DNA of 64,000 nt, from the NCBI GenBank assembly GCA_020831805.1, contig JAFIFX010000002.1, positions 1 through 64,000 on the forward strand. Reading direction: 5' to 3'. The translations under genes were made by a program, and so were the position numbers. Numbering within the stretch: the stretch's first letter is position 1; every line of letters begins with the position of its first letter. Of this stretch, positions 25,195-33,582 are shown piece by piece. The notes beneath the pieces were generated by a model. It searched no databases, was not told the origin of the DNA, and worked only from the letters and a program-made list of their open reading frames with translations. This DNA is from Planctomycetota bacterium. GTDB lineage: Bacteria > Planctomycetota > Phycisphaerae > Phycisphaerales > UBA1924.

Positions 25195-26076
25195 TTACTC
25201 CAGGGCCGCGGCGCCCGAGATGATCTCGGTCAACTCCGTGGTGATCTGGGCCTGGCGGGCGCGGTTGAACTGACGCCGCAGGCTGTTGCCCATCTTGCCG
25301 GCGTTGTCGGTCGCGGCCTTCATGGCCACCATCCGCGCGATGTGCTCGGAGACCACCGCGTCGTTGAACGCCTGGAACAGCACGGCCTTGACCGCCGCGG
25401 GCAGGATCGCGTCGAGCAGCTCGCCCGCGTCGGGCGAGAACTCATAGATCTCGGTGCGGCCCGTCGCGCCCTCGCCCTCACCGGTCTCCTTGACCGGGGC
25501 CGAGAACGGCAGCAGCTGGAGCACCTCGGGCCGCTGGCGCCCGGCGGAGAAGTACTTCATGTAGATCACGCGCACGGCCGAGACGCGGCCCTCGGTGAAC
25601 GCGTCGATGAACGACTGGGCCATCCGCTCGATGTCCTCGTAGCGGGGCTTGTCGCCGATGTGGCTGTGATGGGTAAAGCCGGTGTAGCCGTTGAACTTGA
25701 GCGTGTTGGCGCCCTTCTTGCCGATCACCTCGATCGGCCCGCCGGAGGCCTTGGCGTCGCCGCGCAGGTGGTTGAGCGCCGCGCGGACGATGGTGCCGTT
25801 GTACGGCCCGCACAGCCCGCGGTCGGCGGTGATGATCAGCGTCAGCTCCGGCGCATCGCCCTCGGGCGTGCTCAGCAGCGGGTGCCCCTCGCCCACCCCG
25901 GCCGCCCCGAGCTGCCCGACGAGGCCGAACAGCGCCTCGGTGTACGGCTTGGAGGCGACGGAGGCCTGCTGGGCCTTGGAGAACTTGCTGGTGGCGATCA
26001 TCTGCATCGTGCGCGTGATGCGCTTGATGTTCCCGACCGCCTTCATGCGCTTCTTGATCTCGCGGCTTTTTCCCAT
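25195..26076 (-). CDS. atpG: F1F0 ATP synthase gamma subunit
   Basis: 293 residues, the usual length. The rotor shaft of F1. The family start MGKSREIKKRMKAVGNIKRITRTMQMIATSK and the C-terminal helix RQFNRARQAQITTELTEIISGAAAL are typical. No other ATP synthase gene lies in the window: downstream is the convergent M16-like gene, and upstream is the lower-G+C helicase-nuclease gene. In most bacteria atpG sits between atpA and atpD, so here it is separated from at least atpD. A TATCCT box lies 8 bases before the ATG. Confidence 0.95.
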   Translation of the reverse strand: MGKSREIKKRMKAVGNIKRITRTMQMIATSKFSKAQQASVASKPYTEALFGLVGQLGAAGVGEGHPLLSTPEGDAPELTLIITADRGLCGPYNGTIVRAALNHLRGDAKASGGPIEVIGKKGANTLKFNGYTGFTHHSHIGDKPRYEDIERMAQSFIDAFTEGRVSAVRVIYMKYFSAGRQRPEVLQLLPFSAPVKETGEGEGATGRTEIYEFSPDAGELLDAILPAAVKAVLFQAFNDAVVSEHIARMVAMKAATDNAGKMGNSLRRQFNRARQAQITTELTEIISGAAALE

Positions 26077-26084
26077 AGGGCGGA

Positions 26085-26090
26085 AGGATA
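26085..26090 (-). promoter_or_regulatory. TATCCT -10 box, 8 bases before the atpG ATG
   Basis: Minus-strand TATCCT followed by TCCGCCCT and ATG. The spacing is slightly longer than in the other leaderless candidates. It would give atpG its own promoter apart from the helicase gene upstream. Confidence 0.4.
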
Positions 26091-26369
26091 GGCGGGGGCG
26101 GGGCGGGTGGGAAGGGGGCAGAGCAGGAAATGATCGGTTTATGATCGGGCACTAAGGCCCGGCCCGCTCCGCTCCGGCCTGACCCAACCCGGCGCAGCCC
26201 AAACCCCGCGCGCCCAAAACCTCGCCACGACCCAAACCGCCCCGAAGGGGCGGCGGTCTGTAGCCATCTATGGGCAGGCTTCTGTCGAGGATGGAGCGAA
26301 ACGCAACCCGTGGACCGCTAGAAAATGGCTAGAAGACCAAGACCTGAGGTTGCCTAGAAATTTATGTGA
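26091..26369. other. Intergenic boundary between atpG and the low-G+C island
   Basis: About 280 bases. It has a hairpin CCGCCCCGAAGGGGCGG near 26240 and then a change to AT-richer sequence from ~26310 (GCTAGAAAATGGCTAGAAGACC). The repeated GCTAGAA words could be an insertion scar. No tRNA or integrase was seen. Confidence 0.35.
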
Positions 26370-28916
26370 TTAGGTGTCATCGTCCACGATCATTTTGTCT
26401 TGGAGGTCTACGGCCATGCGGTACTCCAGCGACTCAGCCACCTGCGGCCAGAGCAAACCGTAGTATGTGAAAGCTTCTTGAGTCGCAGAATCCAGCGATG
26501 ATTCTGCGGGTCGCACTGTGATCCGCCGTCCCACATTGATGAGCCGCTGCGCCAAGTCCATCATCGACTCCAGCGTGACCACTCTGAGGTCCGGGGGCGG
26601 ATTTGCTTGTGCTACAACGTCGCCTAGGTCGCCGATAATCCATACTTGGCCCATCAGGTGTTTATGGTTCTGACTTAACCACTCTCGACTATCGAGGGCT
26701 TGGCCGATATCGCGTGTCTTCTTGTAGACTACTGGTTTAGTCCTTTGGGTCTTCGCCTCTAGACCAATCGCATCCTTCGACTCGGGGCATAGCCAAGCCA
26801 CATCCGGCCCCTTGTTGTCCGGCTTCTTCTCAGGCCTACTGGATTCGAGCCCGAGCAACGAGCCTAAGTCGCAAAGTGCCTGCTCGTGGTGCTCTGCGTT
26901 CGGCCCCCCATCACCTTGCAACCGCTCTAGGACGGACCTCGCCGCCGTTTCGAGAGAGCCCTTGGCGGCAATGACCGATCTTTTTGCCTGCTCCGATATG
27001 GCCGCAGGCACATGTGCTGCACCCACCGTGGCTCCTGCCGGCGTGGGACGGCCCAGCATCGTCTTCAGATTCGCAGCCTGCTGGAAGGCGATCGCGGCTG
27101 CGGCTGTATCTCCCTCCTGGAGGTGAGCTACACCGCACCAATGGAGGTGCCATGCTGCTAAACCCCGGTCGTTCTCGGTCAACTCATTGCCGAGCCCGTT
27201 CAGTGCATCCGCAGCCGTCCGGTGGCGGCCTTCCCACATATGGGTCCAGGCGTCGTACTCCTTCCTCGCCGCGCCGTCGCCCCATGCGGGCTCTTTGGGG
27301 CGACTCTCGGTGGCGATCTCTGCGAGTTTGGCGTTATAGAGGTCGTCCCAATCCTTCTCACCTTGGATGACCTTCAGCATGAGGTCGGGATAAGCCATTT
27401 CCTCATCGCCATTATCTTCGAGCGATTTACGAATCGCCGCTCCGAGTAATACCTGCTGCTGGAGCAAATCGGGTAGATACGCCATGTTGTCAGGCTGGCG
27501 AAGCCAGCTTTGCAATACCTTGTCAGCTAGCACTACAACGCCGTGGTCGGTGTTGCTGCGGAAAATTCGGCCAATTGCCTGAGTCAATCGGCCTGCCGTT
27601 TGCGAAAGGCGAAACTTCTTTGAGTCCAACTGGTCCTCCACAAAACGATCGTGAAGGCAGGCTCCTCGTGGAATGCCGTCTAGTACTAGAATCTTACATG
27701 CTTTGCCAGGTAAGTCGATCCCATCGAAGAGGCCCGCGAGGATAATCTTGTGGGTGTCCGTCGCATCAGCGAAAGCCTTGATGCCAGTATGTCCCGATTT
27801 GCTGTCGTATACGGTTCCGATGTCCTTCCATCGTTCGGCTGCACGCTTTGATGGGACGATGATGCAGGCTTTGTGTTCACCGACCATCTCGCGTGTTTGG
27901 TCGTAGGCGTTCGTATTCAAGTCACCCTGCGGGAATGCAAACAATCGCTGTGCTGCACCGATTTTTCCGGAAGGGGAGATGACATCGGCACGGTCCACAC
28001 CGAAGGTGCGGATGCATTCGTATCGGGAAGGAAGTGTTGCTGTTAAGTACAAGCGTCGTACATCTTGTCCAAAGTAGGAAAGGGAATGCGTGGGTATAAC
28101 CGGTGGCGTTATCTCAATTCCGCCCTGTGAAATGAAAAAAGCGCAATCCGCCAAATGATCCTGTAGGTGCCGGTAGGCGTAGCGAGTTGAATGGGACTCC
28201 GGTGCATCTACGCCATTCCCGGCCAGTACTTGTGCGATTTCTATGCGATGCTCCCAGACGAACCACGCCGGAACGAACAGCACGCCTTCTTCATATCGTT
28301 CCGATTGTATGAAACGTGAAAAACGGGCGGCGTACGGAGAGTGCTCAAAATGGGTGCGGAAAATGCTCATAAGAGGCCCCCATGCGGAGTGCTCTGAGGG
28401 GACGAGCATGGTGAAGCATGAGCGGATCGTAGCGGGTGCGACATGGGCATCATCAAATAGCACTGCTCGGATTGTGTCATCCAAGAAAGGGCTTCCCCCG
28501 CGGAATGCGGCATGATAGTTGGTCACGCAGCAGCAATCAGCCGAGTCGTACTGATCTCGGTTTGTCCAAGTCTGGGATCCGTATGTCGCAACAGTGATGC
28601 CGCAATCTTCAGCCTGTGCGGCTGTCTGTTGTACAAGTTGATTGGTGGGGCAGATGTACAGCACCTTTCCCCTTGTCTCATTTACGAGGGATTGTGCAGC
28701 GAGGAGTCCAACGAGGGTCTTCCCGCCCCCAGTGTTCATCGAAAACAGGACATCGGGTTTGGACCGGTACTTCTCGTGCCAAAGATTTAGGGCCTCTTGC
28801 TGGGGACCGTAGAGCGTCTCTACATTTCCTCTCTGCGTCAGCCCGCCAAATATTAGAATTGGATTTGTCTCTCGCTTCTTTGCCCCTAGGTCGAGCTTGA
28901 GCTTCGAAAGGTCCAT
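26370..28916 (-). CDS. DinG/XPD-like superfamily 2 helicase fused to a C-terminal PD-(D/E)XK nuclease; candidate defence protein
   Basis: 848 residues. Helicase motifs in order: Walker A NTGGGKT (~61-67), a DDAH box in place of DEAH (~155-158), TAT in LYLTATLPS (~292), then the DinG/XPD-like second domain with GLFDGIDLPGKACKI (~396) and motif VI QAIGRIFR (~446-453). A helical, TPR-like stretch follows (~580-620). Residues ~675-725 form a restriction-type nuclease core: EQALCDLGSLLGL helix, GPDVAW (D705) and LEAKT (E720, K722). No iron-sulfur cysteine set as in XPD was found. G+C and codon use are clearly lower than all neighbours, which indicates transfer. GGAG lies 5 bases before the ATG. 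No methyltransferase or second subunit is adjacent. A helicase-nuclease fusion of this type fits phage or plasmid defence, but that is inference. Confidence 0.8.
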   Translation of the reverse strand: MDLSKLKLDLGAKKRETNPILIFGGLTQRGNVETLYGPQQEALNLWHEKYRSKPDVLFSMNTGGGKTLVGLLAAQSLVNETRGKVLYICPTNQLVQQTAAQAEDCGITVATYGSQTWTNRDQYDSADCCCVTNYHAAFRGGSPFLDDTIRAVLFDDAHVAPATIRSCFTMLVPSEHSAWGPLMSIFRTHFEHSPYAARFSRFIQSERYEEGVLFVPAWFVWEHRIEIAQVLAGNGVDAPESHSTRYAYRHLQDHLADCAFFISQGGIEITPPVIPTHSLSYFGQDVRRLYLTATLPSRYECIRTFGVDRADVISPSGKIGAAQRLFAFPQGDLNTNAYDQTREMVGEHKACIIVPSKRAAERWKDIGTVYDSKSGHTGIKAFADATDTHKIILAGLFDGIDLPGKACKILVLDGIPRGACLHDRFVEDQLDSKKFRLSQTAGRLTQAIGRIFRSNTDHGVVVLADKVLQSWLRQPDNMAYLPDLLQQQVLLGAAIRKSLEDNGDEEMAYPDLMLKVIQGEKDWDDLYNAKLAEIATESRPKEPAWGDGAARKEYDAWTHMWEGRHRTAADALNGLGNELTENDRGLAAWHLHWCGVAHLQEGDTAAAAIAFQQAANLKTMLGRPTPAGATVGAAHVPAAISEQAKRSVIAAKGSLETAARSVLERLQGDGGPNAEHHEQALCDLGSLLGLESSRPEKKPDNKGPDVAWLCPESKDAIGLEAKTQRTKPVVYKKTRDIGQALDSREWLSQNHKHLMGQVWIIGDLGDVVAQANPPPDLRVVTLESMMDLAQRLINVGRRITVRPAESSLDSATQEAFTYYGLLWPQVAESLEYRMAVDLQDKMIVDDDT

Positions 28917-29014
28917 TTGTACTCCAATGTTTGGATGACGAACCCGATTCGTATATCTATGACGACATATTCGAATGCTGCGATTGAGATGGCCTCGCAC
29001 CTCACGCTAGTAGT

Positions 29015-29224
29015 TTAGGCGTCAGGCCCTCCTTCGGCCCTCCCCATCGCGTCGAGGATCCGCATTGCCAGCTCCACCGTGATCCCGTGATACTCGTTTC
29101 GCTCGTCCCACGAGACCGTCCACTTGTTCACGCCAAGATGCTCCACCTGATGTTCTTCCTGCCCGAGACGGTTCAGGCAGCCCTGTTCCCCGACTGTCTC
29201 ATGACCCTTCCAGTGTCGCATCAC
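29015..29224 (-). CDS. Small hypothetical protein
   Basis: 69 residues, unrecognised. Charged and soluble (VNKWTVSWDERNEYHGITVELAMRI). It lies about 100 bases upstream of the helicase-nuclease gene on the same strand, so it could be its partner or regulator. The start is a double ATG without a clear ribosome binding site. It may be chance; base use in the third position is only moderately G/C. Confidence 0.4.
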   Translation of the reverse strand: MMRHWKGHETVGEQGCLNRLGQEEHQVEHLGVNKWTVSWDERNEYHGITVELAMRILDAMGRAEGGPDA

Positions 29225-29258
29225 TCATGGGATATCGCAGCATGGTCAGAAACACCCC

Positions 29259-29286
29259 TTGACACCAATCAAAAACCTGATAACCT
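29259..29286 (+). promoter_or_regulatory. TTGACA / TAACCT promoter, leaderless start at 29293
   Basis: A consensus -35 (TTGACA) and TAACCT separated by 16 bases, then GCCCGC and the ATG. This is the clearest full promoter among the leaderless candidates, because both boxes are present. Confidence 0.7.
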
Positions 29287-29292
29287 GCCCGC

Positions 29293-29976
29293 ATGACCCA
29301 ATCAAAACCCAATCAGAGTATCCCCCACCCCCTCCTCACCGACCTCCTCGACCACGCCCTGGCCCTCCCCGAGGTCGCACGGCGGCACGACATGCCGCTG
29401 CCCGAGATCGCCCGCATCCTCGAATCACCCGCCTTCGCCGAGGCTGCGGCGGCGTTCGCCCGGGCCGTCGAGATCCGGGCCGGGGCCCTGCGGCCGCTGG
29501 CCAACGCCCGGGCCCTGGCCGCGGCCTGCCGCGTCATGAACCAGGAGATCACCTCCGCCGCCCGGGCCGAATCGGTCCGCAAGGCGGTGGGCATGGTGCT
29601 GCGGTGGCAGGATGGGGCATCGCCGGAGCCCGACGCCGGCCGGTCGCCATCCGGGGCCGCATCCTCCGAGGACGCGGTGCGGCCCGGGCGAGCCGGGCGG
29701 CCCGACGGGGCCGGGTTCACCGCCGAAAAGCCGGCTGGGCGCATGGATCCGCGGCCCGGCCCCCCGTCCGATCGGGCCGCCAAGCCCCTTGTGAGGCCAT
29801 CCGACGATGAAGTGGAGTCTGGCGCCGCGGCGCTCCGGCCCGGCACATCGCCCGCGGCTCAGCTCCAGGCGGCCGCCGGTGAGGGGCCGCCGCCGTGGAC
29901 GCGCGGGATCGGGTCGTTGCGGCTGGAAGAACTCGAAGCCCTGGTCAAAGCGGGCGTGCCCGCCGCGGTGGGCTGA
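29293..29976 (+). CDS. Hypothetical protein with helix-turn-helix-like N-terminus
   Basis: 227 residues. Residues ~15-110 are helical with a possible helix-turn-helix (LPEVARRHDMPLPEIARILES), followed by an alanine-rich helix region. The remainder (~110-227) is low-complexity Pro/Ala/Gly/Arg sequence and probably disordered. Could be a DNA-binding protein; I do not recognise a family. It is divergent from the helicase-nuclease island and has host-like G+C, so it probably marks the island's right edge. Confidence 0.6.
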   Translation: MTQSKPNQSIPHPLLTDLLDHALALPEVARRHDMPLPEIARILESPAFAEAAAAFARAVEIRAGALRPLANARALAAACRVMNQEITSAARAESVRKAVGMVLRWQDGASPEPDAGRSPSGAASSEDAVRPGRAGRPDGAGFTAEKPAGRMDPRPGPPSDRAAKPLVRPSDDEVESGAAALRPGTSPAAQLQAAAGEGPPPWTRGIGSLRLEELEALVKAGVPAAVG

Positions 29977-30282
29977 GATCGCCAGCGGCGGCCGGCCGCA
30001 TTGGGCTTATTTCCCGGCGTTCAGCGAGTTCGATTGGGCCTGGGTCCGGTTCTCGGGCTTGACGGGGGGCCGAGCGATGGGCAACGGCTCGTCGAGCCGC
30101 AGGGGGAACATCGAAACCAGGGCTGTGCGGCCGGGCGGCGGGTCTTGGGGACGGTTGGGGGTCGGGTTCGACACGGCTCTCTCCTCCGGTCTTGGCGGGC
30201 CGAAAGAGACGCGGCCCGATCAGTTCAGTACGGAGCGACCATGACACAAGGTCGGCAAGATTGCCAGCGAAACTGACACCCG
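29977..30282. other. Intergenic region without a convincing gene
   Basis: 306 bases between convergent genes. ORFs across it have no family features. A tiny frame, ATG ACA CAA ... TGA at 30241 (11 codons) with GGAG upstream, is the only start with a ribosome binding site. No clear terminator was seen. Confidence 0.3.
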
Positions 30283-31116
30283 TCAGGTCACGGTCAACCC
30301 GTCATACGCCAGCATGACCCCGTCAGGCAGCCCCGCCTGCGTCTCCGCATGCCCCAGATCGTGGGTCATGTGGACGAAATAGGTCCGAGAAGCCCCGATC
30401 CGGGTGGCGGCCTCGGTGGCCTGGGCGATGGTCAGGTGGCTCGGGTGCGGCCGGTGCCGCAGGGCGTCGAGCACCAGCGTCTGCACGCCGGACAGCAGCG
30501 GCCAGGTGCCCTCCGGGATGGCCGAGCAATCGGTACAGTACGCCAGCGGCAGCAGCGTGCCGGGGTCGGAGGGGGATGCCGACCCAGGCGGCGTGGGGGG
30601 GTCGAAGCGGAAGCCGAGAATGTGCCGGCGACCGTGGATCAGGTCCAGCGGCGTGACGGTCAACCCGAAAAGGTCAAAGGGCGTGCCCGGCGCGACATGC
30701 CGGGGGATCAGCGTGGCGACGAAGGACTCGGGCGGCTTGTCGCCGCGGGCGAGGATGTAGGGATAGACACGCCGCAGCGACTCGTGGGTGAGGGCGTCGG
30801 CGTAGACCTCGATCGGGGCGTCCATGAGCACATTGAACCGGCGGACCTCGTCGAGTCCGAAGATGTGGTCCACATGATCATGGGTGATCAGGATGGCGTC
30901 GACCCGCTCGAACCCGGCCTGCAGCGCCTGGCGGCGCAGATCGGCGGAGGCGTCGATCAGGATCACACGCTCCTGGCCGGAGGCGTCCGTGAACTCGAGC
31001 GTCGCGCTGGTCCGCGTGCGGTCGTCCCTCGGGTCGGTGGAGGTGCAGACGGCGCACCCGCAGCCGATCACGGGGACGCCGCTGGAGGTTCCGGTGCCGA
31101 GGAAGCGGAGGCGCAT
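30283..31116 (-). CDS. Metallo-beta-lactamase-fold hydrolase, PhnP-like
   Basis: 277 residues. Opening LRFLGTGTSSGVPVIGCGC with a Cys pair (CGCAVC) and the metal motif THDHVDH is typical of the PhnP/lipB-associated branch of phosphodiesterases; later metal ligands are in IHGRRHILG, YCTDC and HMTHDLGH. The substrate is probably a cyclic or other phosphodiester, not defined here. The start MRLRFLG is supported by a TACCCT box 6 bases upstream; the ORF track adds six residues ahead. No C-P lyase genes are nearby. Confidence 0.85.
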   Translation of the reverse strand: MRLRFLGTGTSSGVPVIGCGCAVCTSTDPRDDRTRTSATLEFTDASGQERVILIDASADLRRQALQAGFERVDAILITHDHVDHIFGLDEVRRFNVLMDAPIEVYADALTHESLRRVYPYILARGDKPPESFVATLIPRHVAPGTPFDLFGLTVTPLDLIHGRRHILGFRFDPPTPPGSASPSDPGTLLPLAYCTDCSAIPEGTWPLLSGVQTLVLDALRHRPHPSHLTIAQATEAATRIGASRTYFVHMTHDLGHAETQAGLPDGVMLAYDGLTVT

Positions 31117-31122
31117 GACGGG

Positions 31123-31128
31123 AGGGTA
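31123..31128 (-). promoter_or_regulatory. TACCCT -10 box, 6 bases before ATG (leaderless)
   Basis: Minus-strand TACCCT, then CCCGTC, then the ATG of the PhnP-like gene. Confidence 0.5.
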
Positions 31129-31185
31129 GAACAACGCCGGCCCGGGCGTGGCCGGGCCGGCGGGGTTGCTGGGGCGGCTGAGCGT

Positions 31186-33582
31186 TTACGGGCAGCCGGC
31201 GTTGAAGAGCCGGAAGAACACGACAAAGTCGAAGAAGTTCAGGAGTCCGTCGCCGTTGAAATCGGCCCGAGGGTCACCGGCGTTGAAGAGCTGGATGAAA
31301 CGGGCGATGTCATAGAGGTTCAGGACGCCGTCGGTGATGAGGTCCGGAAGGCAGGGCTCGATCGAGCGGTTGTAGAGGATGGTGGCGCCCGACCCCGTGG
31401 CGTAGATGACATCCGGCAGGCCGTCGGCGTTCAGGTCGATGAACTCGGCGGCGACTGGGTTGAGGGCGGAGTAGGAGCGGGACCGTGCCTCGAAGTTTCC
31501 CTGGGGGTTGGCGTGCAGCACCTCGATCACGCGGCCTCGGACAGCGACAAGGTCCAGCCTGCCGTCGGCGTTGACATCAAAGGGCTGGATCCACTCGATC
31601 GACGAAGATGCGATCGGTGTGGAGATGGTTTGCGGCGGCGTGTACTGGCGCGGGCCTGTGGCGTAGTTGACGGCGATCGTGGAGGTCGATGCGACGGCGA
31701 TGTCGAGCAGCCCGTTGTTGGTAAAGTCCGCGGCGACCAGGCGGACGCCTCTCGTGCTGCCCCCGGCGTTGTTGAAGGTTGGGATGCTGACGGGCGCCTC
31801 GAAGCTGCCGTCCGGACGGCCGTAGGCGACATAGACGGCGCCGTTGCCGCTGGTGAGGCGGTTGAGGCAGAGCAGGTCGGGATACCCGTCGGCGTCCAGG
31901 TCGGCGACCGCGAGCGATCCGGGGCTGGATGTGAGCGAGAGGGTGGCGGTGGTCGGTTCGGAGAACGATCCGTCTGGCTGTGCGTGGTAGATGTATGCGA
32001 TGCCGTCCGAGCGGAGGAGGACGAGGTCGTCGCGGCCGTTGGCGTTCAGGTCCGTGAGGACGGGGTTGGTGGGGTTGGACAGGCCGAAGTTCTGAAAGAT
32101 CGCTTCTTCGAAGCCGCCATCGGGCTTGCCGAGGAGCACGACGGATTGGCCGTGGCCGATCGAGATGAGGTCTGGGATGCCGTCGCCGTTGATGTCGGCG
32201 TTGGTGATGAAGCCTCTGGCGGCGGACGGGATGCTCGGTTCGGGGATGTCTTCGATTTCGAGTCGGTGCCCGGCGCCATCGGGGACCGGGGTGAGCCTGC
32301 GGAACTGTCTCGGGCCTTCGCCGTAGGCCAGGATGAAGGACGGCGTGCCATCGAGGAGGTCATTTCGCAGCATGGCCTGGAAGAGGTTCGTGCTCGGGCT
32401 CGGGAGGGCGGTTCTCGTGTAGGTCGCGCTCTCGCGGTAGGAGTCCTGGTCGTCGGTGGGGAAAGCGACCCAGCCGAAGGGGCTCGTGGTGGCGTAGATG
32501 ACATCCTGGCGTCCGTTGCCGTTGATGTCGCCGAGCGTGACATGGCGGAACTCGGCGAACTGTCCGATGGGCGGGATGATCTCGCGGAAGATGCCCGGTT
32601 CGTCGGTGTCGGCGGAGATCACGCTGGCGACGCCATCGCCCATGAATGACGGGAAGATGTCGGCCCGCTGCACGGAGCGGTCTGTGGTGGCGACGGCGCC
32701 CGTGATGGTGACGGCGCCGTACGCCTGTGTCCCGGGTCCGGCCGGTTCACGGACTTCGTAGGCGTTCGTGCCGGGGTTGAAAACATAGTGGCCGGCCCGG
32801 TAGTTGGTGGTGTTGACCCATACGAGATTCTTGACGCCGTCGTGGTTCACATCGGCGGCGAGTATCGTCGCGGCGCTTCCCCCGACGAGGTTGACGCTGA
32901 TCCCGAGTTGCCACGACCCGGCCGGCGTGGCATGGATGATTCTCAGTCGGCTCGCCGCGTGCAGGACCGCGACATCGAGAAGGCCGTCCGCGTTGAAATC
33001 CTCGATGACCAGCTTCTGGACATTGCCCAGGTCTGACTGAAGGTTGAGCAGGAACTGGGGGACCGAGAAGACGGCGTCTCCCAGGTTGTGATGGACAAGG
33101 GCGGAGACCGAGCTGGCGACCACGATGTCGGTCTTGCCGGACTGATTCATGTCCGCGGCGACCAGGATCTCGCCGTTGGCGGTCGGCATCGGGCTTTCCG
33201 GAGCAGGCGTGAGTTGCCCGTCGGCGTTGTTGAGCAGGATGTGGACGATGCCGTGGGTGTTGGAGAGGATCAGGAGGTCTTCGAGGCCGTTGTTGTTGAT
33301 GTCGGCTTTGGTGAAGCTCGCCAGGTTCGTGCCGAGGAGCGTGACGATCTGCTGCGGCTCGAACTCACCGTCGTCGAGGGCGTGGAAGATCTGGTATCGG
33401 ACGGGGTTGGTCCCGAGCACGATCACATCGTCCCGCCCGTTGCCGGTCAGGTCGGTCGCGAGGATGCCGGCCGGCTGGAAGGTCAGCGGCTGGTAGGTGC
33501 TTGTGGTGCGGATGTTGTCCCCCGCGGCAGCGGCGGTGAGGAACATCGATGCCATGACGACGGGGGCGAGACGCGTTCTCAC
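31186..33582 (-). CDS. Secreted FG-GAP/VCBS repeat protein with dockerin-like C-terminus
   Basis: 798 residues. Signal peptide (VVMASMFLTAAAAG) and about a dozen FG-GAP/VCBS-type repeats with loops such as DLTGNGRDDVI, DINNNGLEDLL, DFNADGLLDVA and DLDADGYPDLL, predicted to form one or two beta-propellers. The C-terminus has two EF-hand-like repeats (DGVLNLYDIARFIQLF, DGLLNFFDFVVFFRLF) and ends NAGCP; a first Cys (CLP) begins the module and may pair with the last. The GTG start overlaps the TGA of the upstream gene by 4 bases, so the two paralogues are co-translated. Role likely adhesion or matrix, inferred. Confidence 0.82.
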   Translation of the reverse strand: MRTRLAPVVMASMFLTAAAAGDNIRTTSTYQPLTFQPAGILATDLTGNGRDDVIVLGTNPVRYQIFHALDDGEFEPQQIVTLLGTNLASFTKADINNNGLEDLLILSNTHGIVHILLNNADGQLTPAPESPMPTANGEILVAADMNQSGKTDIVVASSVSALVHHNLGDAVFSVPQFLLNLQSDLGNVQKLVIEDFNADGLLDVAVLHAASRLRIIHATPAGSWQLGISVNLVGGSAATILAADVNHDGVKNLVWVNTTNYRAGHYVFNPGTNAYEVREPAGPGTQAYGAVTITGAVATTDRSVQRADIFPSFMGDGVASVISADTDEPGIFREIIPPIGQFAEFRHVTLGDINGNGRQDVIYATTSPFGWVAFPTDDQDSYRESATYTRTALPSPSTNLFQAMLRNDLLDGTPSFILAYGEGPRQFRRLTPVPDGAGHRLEIEDIPEPSIPSAARGFITNADINGDGIPDLISIGHGQSVVLLGKPDGGFEEAIFQNFGLSNPTNPVLTDLNANGRDDLVLLRSDGIAYIYHAQPDGSFSEPTTATLSLTSSPGSLAVADLDADGYPDLLCLNRLTSGNGAVYVAYGRPDGSFEAPVSIPTFNNAGGSTRGVRLVAADFTNNGLLDIAVASTSTIAVNYATGPRQYTPPQTISTPIASSSIEWIQPFDVNADGRLDLVAVRGRVIEVLHANPQGNFEARSRSYSALNPVAAEFIDLNADGLPDVIYATGSGATILYNRSIEPCLPDLITDGVLNLYDIARFIQLFNAGDPRADFNGDGLLNFFDFVVFFRLFNAGCP

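Noticed and set aside
29945-30247. 100-codon open frame on the minus strand
   Set aside because: Low-complexity Arg/Pro-rich frame in intergenic sequence without a start signal.
30241-30276. 11-codon reading frame with a GGAG site
   Set aside because: Too short and isolated to support; no link to a downstream gene on that strand.
30349-32649. 766-codon open frame on the plus strand
   Set aside because: Antisense of the PhnP-like and FG-GAP genes; no ribosome binding site or domain.
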